Positions 24,283 to 31,719 of a stretch of DNA of 64,000 nucleotides are shown here, in pieces. The translations under genes were made by a program, and so were the position numbers. The stretch spans positions 830,073 to 894,072 of the forward strand of contig NZ_WEGH01000002.1 of NCBI RefSeq assembly GCF_009604375.1, written 5' to 3'. This DNA is from Actinomadura macrotermitis. Its GTDB lineage: Bacteria > Actinomycetota > Actinomycetes > Streptosporangiales > Streptosporangiaceae. A model generated the notes under the pieces. That model saw only the letters and a list, made by a program, of their open reading frames with translations. It had not been told where the DNA came from and did not search any database. How positions within the stretch are numbered: the stretch's first letter is position 1; every line of letters starts with the position of its first letter.

Positions 24283-25970
24283 CGGTTCGGGTCCTGCTCG
24301 GCGTCGTCGGCCGGTTCCGTGGATGCCTGGCCCGCTTCGATGGCGACGTGGCCGCGCTGCCGGAGCTCGTCGCGTTCGGCGTCCGGGATCGTCATCGCTT
24401 CGGCGAGGACGGCGGCGAGCGCGTCCACCTGGACATCGTCGACGCCGGCCGGGAAAAGCCACCGGATGTTCTCGTCGCGCGTGATGAGGTCGATCGCCAA
24501 GCGGCCGCCTCCGTCCTGCGTGGTCGCCGCGCGGACGTAGCGCACCAGGTCGAGCGGGATGTCCCGCCCGATCTCGCCCTGCTCGAGGAACGTGTTCGTC
24601 CTGGCCGTGATGATGCGGCGGTCCGTGACGGCGACCAGTGTCTTCGCCGCCGACCTGTCGATCACCGCCGTCAGCTTCTCCTTCGCCACGCTGAAGATCG
24701 CGGAAAGCGGGCCGAGGGCGTCGAGCTGGTCGGGGAAGGCGAGGACGCGGAGGGTCTCGCCGTCCTCCAGGAACCAGCGCAGGATGCGGAGGTAGGGGTC
24801 GAGGTCCATCGATTCGAGTGCGCAGACGGCCTCCGGAGCCTCGAGCGGAGGGACCGGCGGGTGGAGGGCGTCGGCGAGGGGCTCGATCGCCTCCAGCAGA
24901 CGGGCGGAGGTCTGCCGGGCCGCCTTCGCGTCCTTGCGCTTCCGCGTCAACGACTGCGCGTCGCGCCCGGGGAGCTCGGCGATGATGCGCAGTTCCCGCG
25001 TCAGCGCGTCGACGAGGGCCTTCATCTCGGGAAGCGCGGATTCGAGCTCCGCGCGGGTGTCGCGCGCGATGGTGTCGACGAGCCGCGCCTCGCCTTCGTC
25101 GTCGGGGGCGGCGGTTCTCGCCCGCGCGGCGTGGAGCGCCTGATATCCGGTCCAGGCCTTGAGGGAGGACAGAAGGGCGTTGGCATCGAAGACGATCGCC
25201 TCGGCGTTCGTCTCGAGATACTCACGGCGGCCATGCGAGTCGAGACCGTGGATCTGCTGGACATGCCTGCCGACGTTCAGCCGGTACAGCTCGTGCTGCT
25301 TACGCAGGTCCGCCTCTTTGCCCGCGACGGTGTCCCACAGGGAACCCGGGACCGATTCGATCTCTCGCGCCTTGTCGATCGCGCGATCGATGGCGGTGCC
25401 GAGCCCCGTCACCTCCGCCCACTGCTCGTGACGGATGTCCGTGAGCACCTGGCCGGTCAGCGCGATGTTGGTCCTGGCCAGACCCGTGATCTCGCTCAAC
25501 TGCATCTGCAGGGCGACCATGGCCAGCGCCGGCCCGATCGCGGCCGCGGTCTGCGCCAGGCTCAACGAAGACACGGGGATGAGGCGGGCCTGGCCGACAA
25601 TGCGACCGTTGGCCATCACTGTACCGAGGTTCGCGCCGTCCTTGACGACGAGCGTTCCGCCCGCCTTCAGCAGGGCCTGTGTCGCGTCACTGAGCTTGTA
25701 AAGTCCCTGCGCACTGGCGAATGCGCTCCCAATATTGCCGGCCGCGGTTGCGGTGTTACCGAGCGAGGCGATCGCCGTGGAGATCTGCGAGCGGTCGGCG
25801 GCCGGGACGAGCCCGAAGCCGAACAGGTCGTGCTTGAGTTCGGCCGGGACCTCGCCGAAAACGACGCCGATCCCCGGGAGCACCTCCGCGATGACCGTCG
25901 AATCGCTTGCCACGGGCAAGTCGGCGGTATTGCTCTCGTCGTTCTCCGCCGAGTCCGAGGGGTCCTGCAT
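24279..25970 (-). CDS. 563-residue protein of unknown function with a PH-like domain
   Basis: No family recognised. Residues 1-60 are acidic and Ser/Asp-rich. Residues about 60-170 form an Ala-rich helical stretch, with a weak hydrophobic segment near ALAMVALQMQL that could associate with membranes. The middle (about 170-380) is long helical and coiled-coil-like. Residues about 425-530 look like a bacterial PH-like domain: TAVIDRSAAKTLVAVTDRRI then IPLDLVRYVRAATTQ, a strand-turn pattern typical of lipid- or protein-binding bPH domains. GGAGGAG lies 7 bp before ATG 25970. It is cytoplasmic, with no signal peptide. No neighbour points to a pathway. Confidence 0.75.
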   Translation of the reverse strand: MQDPSDSAENDESNTADLPVASDSTVIAEVLPGIGVVFGEVPAELKHDLFGFGLVPAADRSQISTAIASLGNTATAAGNIGSAFASAQGLYKLSDATQALLKAGGTLVVKDGANLGTVMANGRIVGQARLIPVSSLSLAQTAAAIGPALAMVALQMQLSEITGLARTNIALTGQVLTDIRHEQWAEVTGLGTAIDRAIDKAREIESVPGSLWDTVAGKEADLRKQHELYRLNVGRHVQQIHGLDSHGRREYLETNAEAIVFDANALLSSLKAWTGYQALHAARARTAAPDDEGEARLVDTIARDTRAELESALPEMKALVDALTRELRIIAELPGRDAQSLTRKRKDAKAARQTSARLLEAIEPLADALHPPVPPLEAPEAVCALESMDLDPYLRILRWFLEDGETLRVLAFPDQLDALGPLSAIFSVAKEKLTAVIDRSAAKTLVAVTDRRIITARTNTFLEQGEIGRDIPLDLVRYVRAATTQDGGGRLAIDLITRDENIRWLFPAGVDDVQVDALAAVLAEAMTIPDAERDELRQRGHVAIEAGQASTEPADDAEQDPNR

Positions 25971-26049
25971 GTGCTCTCCTCCACCCGAGGGATCAATGTC
26001 GGCCGACTCTATCGACCGGTCATTGTTTCCGCGCGGGTCCTGAGAAGTG

Positions 26050-26295
26050 TCATTTCGGTGTGCCGTAGGTCTTCAGGAACATGTCGACGCCGTTGTCGAT
26101 GAGGCGGGCCGTGCGGTCTTCGGGGAGGGACGTGCCGAAGGAGCCTGTGATCAGGTGCGGGTAGACGGTCAAACCGAAGAACTGAATGACGGCCATTTCG
26201 GTGTCGGCGATGGGCAGCCGGCGACGGGCGCGGAGGTCGCCGAGGACTTCGGCCAGGAGGCCGTGGGCACGCTGGTGAAGCCGATGGAGGACCAC
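26050..26295 (-). pseudogene. TetR-family regulator, C-terminal fragment
   Basis: The last 80 residues match a TetR ligand-domain tail: LLAEVLGDLRARRRLPIADT, FFGLTVYPHLI and RTARLIDNGVDMFLKTYG. No DNA-binding N-terminus exists upstream: the frame runs into a start region (26300-26403) without HTH features. Its last 75 bp closely resemble the tail at 27149-27240. Confidence 0.7.
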
Positions 26296-26444
26296 CGCGA
26301 CGACATCGTGGTCATCGTCGCTTGTCCCCTGACCGCGCCCGGCCACGCCGACCGTTTTTGGTCCTCTCGGGCAGGCCTTCATTGGCCCTGTCCGCCAGGC
26401 CATTGCGGCGGCAGAGTGCTGGTCAGGAGAACGCCGCCGATCCC

Positions 26445-27170
26445 ATGACGGAGCCGACCATGTACTTTCAGCACTCGGACGAGATCTGGTCCGCTCACCC
26501 CGGTCTCGTCGCCGGCGTGCTCGCCGCCACGGGGATCACCGCCGACGCGGCCGTCGAGCCCCTGGTCGAGGAGTTCAGCGCGCGCGCCAAGGCGCGGCTC
26601 GCGGCGGGCACGGAGGCCGACCTGCCCGAGATCCAGGCGTGGCGGCGCACCTTCTCGGCGATGGGGCTGAAGCCCACGCGGTACCGATGCGCCTCGGAGT
26701 CGCTGCTGCGGCGCTTCCGCAAAGAGGGCGCCCTGCCGCGGATCCATCCGCTGGTCGACCTGTGCAACGCCGTCTCGCTCGCCTACGCGATCCCGGTGGC
26801 CGCGCTGGACGTCGCCAGGATCTCCGGGGATCTGGAGGTGCGGCACGCGACCGGCGACGAGGAGTACCGGACGCTCGCGGGAGAGCCCGAGCATCCCGAA
26901 CCGGGCGAGGTGACCTTCGTCGACGCCGCCGGGCACGCGCACGCCCGGCGGTGGACGAACCGGCAGAGCGGCCACTCGGCCGTCCGCGACACGACCCGCA
27001 CGGTCCTGATCGTCGTGGAGGCGTTGCACGCCTCGGCGGCCACCGACGTCCCGGATCTGCTCGCCGCGCTGTCGGACGCGCTCGGCGATGTCTGGCCGGC
27101 TACGGTGCGGACCACGATGGTGAGCCGCTCCGCGCCGTGTTTCGACTTTCAGCCGCCGGTCGTGCCGTAG
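26445..27170 (+). CDS. B3/B4 tRNA-binding domain protein
   Basis: The 241-residue protein is built around a B3/4 domain, the fold found in the phenylalanyl-tRNA synthetase beta subunit that can edit mischarged tRNA. It shows EIQAWRRTFSAMGLKPTRYR, RIHPLVDLCNAVSLAYAIPV and ARISGDLEVRHATGDE, which are standard blocks of stand-alone B3/4 proteins. The start at 26445 (MTEPTMYF) has AGGAGA 15 bp upstream, and ATG 26460 is the alternative. The role of stand-alone versions is not firmly known; tRNA or amino-acid-adduct editing is plausible. It sits between two TetR tail remnants. Confidence 0.85.
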   Translation: MTEPTMYFQHSDEIWSAHPGLVAGVLAATGITADAAVEPLVEEFSARAKARLAAGTEADLPEIQAWRRTFSAMGLKPTRYRCASESLLRRFRKEGALPRIHPLVDLCNAVSLAYAIPVAALDVARISGDLEVRHATGDEEYRTLAGEPEHPEPGEVTFVDAAGHAHARRWTNRQSGHSAVRDTTRTVLIVVEALHASAATDVPDLLAALSDALGDVWPATVRTTMVSRSAPCFDFQPPVVP

Positions 27171-27240
27171 CTGCGCAGGAACATGTCCACGCCGTCGTCG
27201 ATGAGGCGGTCCGCGCGGTCCTGCGCCGGAACCGCGCCCG
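27149..27240 (-). pseudogene. Second TetR C-terminal tail remnant
   Basis: The frame ends GAVPAQDRADRLIDDGVDMF-LRSYG-TTGG, homologous to the tail at 26050 (DRTARLIDNGVDMFLKTYG). The similarity stops at about 27240. Only about 29 codons remain. Confidence 0.65.
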
Positions 27241-27316
27241 GTGATCCTCGCCGAAGCTGAAGGAAACCTGAACGGCTTCGTGCGCACATGGGCGATTGAC
27301 CAGGGAAAAGTCGGGT

Positions 27317-27342
27317 ATCTTGGCCGCTGGCAAGATCTTTTT
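27317..27342 (+). terminator. Terminator-like hairpin with T-run
   Basis: ATCTTG (27317-27322) pairs with CAAGAT (27331-27336) and is followed by CTTTTT. It lies 147 bp after the B3/4 gene and upstream of the membrane glycosyltransferase-like gene, so it could terminate the former or attenuate the latter. Confidence 0.5.
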
Positions 27343-27457
27343 CGTCTGTTCGCCGCCCACCGTGCCCGGCAGACATCCACGACCAGGAGGCGCCTTGGAC
27401 AGCCCGGCGCAGCGGGCCCCGGCCGGCCCGCCCGCGGGAACGGCCCGGTAGCGGTCC

Positions 27458-28675
27458 ATGGACCACGCGTTCGTCATCGCCCTCCTGCTCGTCGGCGCGG
27501 CCGGCCTGGCCGCCTGGGCGCAGTGGCGGGGGCTGCGCCCGCCGCTGTGGGCCGCGCTGGCCGTCGGGATCGCGCTGCGCGGCGCGCTGCTCGCGCTCGC
27601 CGCGACCAGCGACTGGCAGCCAGCCGACTTCATCCTGGGCTTCCAGAAGGCCGGCCAGGCGGTGCAGGCCGGGCAGGACCCGGTGCTGGCCTCGGAGGGG
27701 TCCTGGCACTTCCTGCCGATGATCCCCTACTTCTACGGCGCCGCGCTGTCGGCCGGGCTGCCCTGGGTGGTCGCCGGGCGGCTGTGCACGATCCTGGCCG
27801 ACGTCGCCCTGATCGTCCTGGTCGGCCGGCTGGCCCGGCCGGAATGGCGGGCCCAGGCCGCGTTCTGGTACGCCTGCAGCCCGCTGGCGCTGATGGTGTC
27901 GGTGCTGCACGGCCAGATCCAGGCGGTCGCGCTCGCCTTCCTGGCCGGGGCGTTCCTGGCCGCCCGCGCGGGGCGGTCGGTCTCCGCCGGGGCGCTGTTC
28001 GGCCTGGCGCTGTCGTCGGGGAGCTGGCCGGTCATCCTGCTGCCGGTGGTGCTGTCGATGCTGCCCACCTGGCGCCGCCGCCTGTACGGGCTGGTCGCCG
28101 CCGGCGCCGTGCCGCTGCTGTTCCTGATCAGCACCCCGCTGCTGCTGCACACCTCCTGGCGGAACCTGGTGCACGTCAGTTCGTATCTGGGCGGTGTGCG
28201 GCCCATCGTCGGCGGGTGGGGCTGGACGGCGGTGCTGACCGGCGGCCAGCCGATGCTGAACTCCGACTACGCCAGGATCGGGCAGCTCGTCCTGTACGCC
28301 ACCCTGGCCGTCGTGGCGTACCTGTGGCGGCGCGCCGACCCGCTCGACCTGGCCCTGGCCATGCTGCTGGCCTTCCTGGTCGTGACGCCGCGCATGGGCT
28401 CCCAGTACCTGCTGTTCTTCACGCCGTTCCTGTGCGCCCGCCCCACCCGCTGGGCGCGGCCGGCGCTGGCGGCGTGCGGGGTGTGGGCCGCCGTCGGCTA
28501 CCTCTACCTGACCCAGTACGACGACGCGGGCTGGTGGGCGCGGCACATCTGGTGGTCGCAGCTGTCCCTGCCGGTCATCGCGCTGCTCGTGCTGGCCATG
28601 CCGGACCGCGGCGTCGCCGACCGCGAGTCGGCCCGACCGCGGATCCCGGTGAAGCGCCCGGTGCGCACCTCCTGA
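27458..28675 (+). CDS. Polytopic membrane protein, GT-C (DUF2029/GT87)-like
   Basis: The 405-residue protein has about ten hydrophobic helices starting at residue 5 (FVIALLLVGAAGLAAWAQW). It contains RLARPEWRAQAAFWYACSPL then VLHGQIQAVALAFLAGAFLA, the pattern of actinobacterial polyprenol-phosphate-mannose-dependent glycosyltransferases, where a loop Asp/Glu early in the chain is catalytic (SDWQPADFI). The C-terminus is basic and cytoplasmic (RESARPRIPVKRPVR). It would transfer a sugar to a lipid or cell-wall glycan at the membrane. It stands alone, and the RNA leader of the flotillin operon starts right after it. Confidence 0.75.
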   Translation: MDHAFVIALLLVGAAGLAAWAQWRGLRPPLWAALAVGIALRGALLALAATSDWQPADFILGFQKAGQAVQAGQDPVLASEGSWHFLPMIPYFYGAALSAGLPWVVAGRLCTILADVALIVLVGRLARPEWRAQAAFWYACSPLALMVSVLHGQIQAVALAFLAGAFLAARAGRSVSAGALFGLALSSGSWPVILLPVVLSMLPTWRRRLYGLVAAGAVPLLFLISTPLLLHTSWRNLVHVSSYLGGVRPIVGGWGWTAVLTGGQPMLNSDYARIGQLVLYATLAVVAYLWRRADPLDLALAMLLAFLVVTPRMGSQYLLFFTPFLCARPTRWARPALAACGVWAAVGYLYLTQYDDAGWWARHIWWSQLSLPVIALLVLAMPDRGVADRESARPRIPVKRPVRTS

Positions 28676-28700
28676 CAAGGCACTTCCACACCCGCGTATT

Positions 28701-28760
28701 TCACGTTAAAGTGATCAGCGGTGTGCCGGGAAGTCTGGTCGGCGAGACAGGATATGTCTC
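28701..28760 (+). promoter_or_regulatory. Structured mRNA leader before the flotillin operon
   Basis: Three consecutive stem-loops: TCAC/GTGA (28701-28714), GCCG around GGAAGTCTGGT to CGGC (28725-28743), and GAGAC/GTCTC (28744-28760). They are followed by ACCAGGAGGA and two ATG codons. The middle block TGTGCCGGGAAGTCTGGTCGG looks like a conserved leader motif, possibly an actinobacterial cis-regulatory RNA. I cannot assign the class from sequence alone. Confidence 0.45.
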
Positions 28761-28776
28761 TCTACCAGGAGGAATG

Positions 28777-28905
28777 ATGGATTTCCGGCCCACACCATTC
28801 GCACCACGTCCGGTGACGGCGCCGCACCCCCCGCAGGCGGACGCCGGACGCTCCGTCTCCCAGGCCTTCAGGTCGAGCGTCGCACCGCTTTCCTGCCTGC
28901 TGTGA
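28777..28905 (+). CDS. 42-residue ORF ending SCLL
   Basis: AGGAGG (28767-28772) precedes ATG 28777 (and an overlapping ATG at 28774). The peptide MDFRPTPFAPRPVTAPHPPQ... is Pro-rich, ends in PLSCLL and shows no known domain. It lies directly after the structured leader and 42 bp before the NfeD-like gene. It could be a leader peptide, a small membrane-associated partner or a modified peptide precursor; the sequence does not decide. Confidence 0.5.
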   Translation: MDFRPTPFAPRPVTAPHPPQADAGRSVSQAFRSSVAPLSCLL

Positions 28906-28947
28906 CAGCACGAACGTCACTGCCCCCGAGCGGAGTTACGAATACGG

Positions 28948-29568
28948 ATGGGCGAGCTTCTCGCTACGGCGTTCGATTTCCCGACCGCGCTTTTCACCTT
29001 CGCCCTCGCGGTGGTCGTCCTTTACTGGGTCCTGGTCCTGCTGGGCGCGCTCGGCGTGGACACCCTGGACTCGGGCGACGGCGACCTGGCGGCCGGGCTC
29101 GGGCTGGGCGGGGTGCCGGCGAGCGTGGCGCTGTCGCTGCTGATCGCGCTGGCCTGGTTCGGCAGCCTGGCCGGGACCGTGCTCACCGACGGCATGCCGG
29201 GCTTCGTGCGCTTCGCCGTGCTCGCCGGTGCGCTCGTCCTCGGCTGGCTGGGCACCCGGCTGCTGGTGTTCCCGCTGCGCCGGATCCTGCACGACGAGGC
29301 GGTGCCCTCGCGCGCCGACTTCGTCGGCCGGATGTGCGTGATCCGCACCGGCTCGGTGCGGGCCGACTTCGGGCAGGCCGAGGTCACCGCGTCCGACGGC
29401 TCGTCGGCGCTGGTGCAGGTGCGCCGGCCCGAGTCCGACGTGGACGCCGGCGCGCTGCCGCTCACCCACGGCAGCACCGCACTGATCTTCGACTACGACC
29501 AGGCCGGCGAGTTCTTCTGGGTCATGCCGTACGACGCGGCGCTGGACCCCGGCGACCCCGCCCGCTGA
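28948..29568 (+). CDS. NfeD/YqiJ-like membrane protein with OB-fold
   Basis: The 206-residue protein has two or three membrane helices in the N-terminal half (FTFALAVVVLYWVLVLLGAL; VALSLLIALAWFGSLAGTVL; FVLAGALVLGWLG region). A C-terminal soluble OB-fold-like domain follows (about 125-200: FVGRMCVIRTGSVRADFGQA, ALVQVRRPESD, STALIFDYDQAGEFFWVMPY). This matches the YqiJ/NfeD group that partners flotillins, and a flotillin gene follows 42 bp downstream. It is the first of three genes (NfeD-like, flotillin, giant ATPase) that occur together in other bacteria. Confidence 0.85.
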   Translation: MGELLATAFDFPTALFTFALAVVVLYWVLVLLGALGVDTLDSGDGDLAAGLGLGGVPASVALSLLIALAWFGSLAGTVLTDGMPGFVRFAVLAGALVLGWLGTRLLVFPLRRILHDEAVPSRADFVGRMCVIRTGSVRADFGQAEVTASDGSSALVQVRRPESDVDAGALPLTHGSTALIFDYDQAGEFFWVMPYDAALDPGDPAR

Positions 29569-29610
29569 TCACCCCGCGTCCCCTTCCCCTCCAGTAGACA
29601 GGGTCTTTCG

Positions 29611-31641
29611 ATGGATGCCATCACCCTCGGGATCGGCGTGCTCGCCGCCGTCGTCCTGCTCGTGGTCATCGGCCTGGCGCTGACGGTCACCCGGCTGTTC
29701 CGCAAGGTCGAGCAGGGCCGGGCGCTGATCATCTCCAAGGTCAAGAAGGTGGACGTCACCTTCACCGGCGCGGTCGTGCTGCCCGTCCTGCACAAGGCCG
29801 AGCTGATGGACATCTCGGTGAAGACCATCGAGATCGAGCGGTCCGGCCGGGACGGGCTGATCTGCCAGGACAACATCCGCGCCGACATCCGGATCACCTT
29901 CTTCGTGCGCGTCAACAAGACCGCCGAGGACGTCATCAAGGTGGCGCAGGCGATCGGCACCGCCCGCGCCAGCCACCAGGAGACGCTGCAGGAGCTGTTC
30001 GCGGCCAAGTTCTCCGAGGCGCTGAAGACCGTCGGCAAGCACCTGGACTTCGAGGACCTCTACACCCGCCGCAACGAGTTCCGCGACCACATCATCCAGG
30101 TGATCGGCACCGACCTGAACGGCTACAGCCTGGAGGACGCGGCGATCGACTACCTGGAGCAGACGCCGCTGACCTCGCTCGACAAGAGCAACATCCTGGA
30201 CGCGCAGGGCATCCGCAAGATCACCGAGCTGACCGCGATCCAGCACGTGCGCACCAACGAGCACGCCCGCAACGAGGAGAAGGAGATCACCCGCCAGAAC
30301 GTGGAGGCGCGCGAGGCGATCCTGGAGCTGGAGCGGCGGCAGGCCGACGCCGAGCTGAAGCAGCAGCGCGAGATCGAGACGGTGCGGGCCCGCGAGGAGG
30401 CCGAGACCTCCCGGGTGCAGGCCGAGGAGCGGCTGCGCGCGCAGACCGCGCACATCCGCACCGACGAGCAGCTCGGCGTGCAGACCGAGAACAAGAACCG
30501 GGAGATCGCGGTCGCGGAGAAGAACCGCGAGCGGGTCATCGCGGTGGAGAACGAGCGGATCGAGAAGGACCGGATGCTGGAGGTCATCGCGCGCGAGCGC
30601 GAGACCGAGCTGACCCGGATCGCGGCGAACAAGGAGGTCGAGGCCGAGAAGCGCGACATCGCCGAGGTGGTCCGGGAGCGGATCGCGGTGGAGCGCACCG
30701 TCGCCGAGCAGGAGGAGAACATCAAGCGGCTGCGCGCGGTCGAGGAGGCCGAGCGCGAGCGCCAGGCGATCGTCATCCGGGCCGAGGCCGACGCGCAGGA
30801 GGGCCTGGTCAAGGACATCAAGGCGGCCGAGGCCGCCGAGGCCGCGGCCGAGCACAAGGCGCGCGAGGAGCTGACGCTGGCGCAGGCGCGGCAGCAGGCC
30901 GCCGAGCTGGACGCCGCCGCCAAGATCCGGCTGGCCGAGGGATTGCAGGCCGAGGCGGCCGCGGCCGGGCTCGCCGAGGTCCAGGTCCGCGAGCGCGACG
31001 CGGCCGCGATCGAGAAGGTCGGCCGGGCGCAGGCCGTGGCGGCCGAGCAGGCCGCGCTGGCCGAGGCGACGTCGATCCGGGAGAAGCTGAAGGCCGAGGC
31101 CGAGGGCCTGAACGACAAGGCCGGCGCGATGGCGGCGCTGGACGACGCCACCCGCAAGCACGAGGAGTACCGGCTGCGCCTCGGCATCGAGAAGGACATC
31201 CGGCTGGCCGGCCTGGACGCGCAGCGGCAGATCGCCGAGGCGCAGGCGACGGTGCTGGCCACCGGGCTGGAGCAGGCCGACATCAACATCATCGGCGGCG
31301 AGAGCGTGTTCTTCGACCGGCTCGTCGGCTCGATGACGCTCGGCAAGAGCGTGGACGGGTTCGTGCAGAACTCCGAGGTCGCCAAGTCGCTGGCGGGGCC
31401 GTGGCTGGACGGTTCGGCCAGCTTCACCGACGACGTCTCCCGGCTGCTCGGGTCGCTGGACACCTCGGGCGTCCGCGACCTGACGCTGTCGGCGCTGCTG
31501 CTCCGGCTCATCAAGTCGGGCGGCCCCGAGACCGGCAAGCTGCGCGAGCTGCTGGACACCGCGAAGCGGCTCGGCGTCGCCGACGCGCCGCTGCCGCTGC
31601 CGGCCGGCGCCGTGAACGGCGCCGAGGCCGTCCAGCACTAG
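29611..31641 (+). CDS. Flotillin-like SPFH membrane scaffold protein (YqiK-like)
   Basis: The 676-residue flotillin has an N-terminal membrane segment at about 4-26 (ITLGIGVLAAVVLLVVIG) and an SPFH/Band 7 domain at about 35-210 (KVEQGRALIISKVKKVDVTF; DFEDLYTRRNEFRDHI; TDLNGYSLEDAAIDYLEQTP). A long Glu/Ala/Arg coiled coil spans about 215-520, and the C-terminal region has oligomerisation-like sequence ending GAVNGAEAVQH. Flotillins build membrane microdomains with NfeD partners. It is between the NfeD-like gene and the 1628-aa ATPase, all on the plus strand. A hairpin after the stop may set the ratio of flotillin to ATPase. Confidence 0.95.
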   Translation: MDAITLGIGVLAAVVLLVVIGLALTVTRLFRKVEQGRALIISKVKKVDVTFTGAVVLPVLHKAELMDISVKTIEIERSGRDGLICQDNIRADIRITFFVRVNKTAEDVIKVAQAIGTARASHQETLQELFAAKFSEALKTVGKHLDFEDLYTRRNEFRDHIIQVIGTDLNGYSLEDAAIDYLEQTPLTSLDKSNILDAQGIRKITELTAIQHVRTNEHARNEEKEITRQNVEAREAILELERRQADAELKQQREIETVRAREEAETSRVQAEERLRAQTAHIRTDEQLGVQTENKNREIAVAEKNRERVIAVENERIEKDRMLEVIARERETELTRIAANKEVEAEKRDIAEVVRERIAVERTVAEQEENIKRLRAVEEAERERQAIVIRAEADAQEGLVKDIKAAEAAEAAAEHKAREELTLAQARQQAAELDAAAKIRLAEGLQAEAAAAGLAEVQVRERDAAAIEKVGRAQAVAAEQAALAEATSIREKLKAEAEGLNDKAGAMAALDDATRKHEEYRLRLGIEKDIRLAGLDAQRQIAEAQATVLATGLEQADINIIGGESVFFDRLVGSMTLGKSVDGFVQNSEVAKSLAGPWLDGSASFTDDVSRLLGSLDTSGVRDLTLSALLLRLIKSGGPETGKLRELLDTAKRLGVADAPLPLPAGAVNGAEAVQH

Positions 31642-31650
31642 CAGGGGCCT

Positions 31651-31680
31651 GCGGCCGCGCCACCGGGACGGCGCGGCCGC
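31651..31680 (+). terminator. GC hairpin between flotillin and giant ATPase genes
   Basis: GCGGCCGCGCC (31651-31661) pairs with GGCGCGGCCGC (31670-31680) around an 8-nt loop, 9 bp after the flotillin stop. No T-run. It may be a partial terminator or an RNA-stability element. Confidence 0.55.
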
Positions 31681-31719
31681 GGCGCGTTGCCGTCCCTCAC
31701 ACGCCACGAAGGAGAGCCA

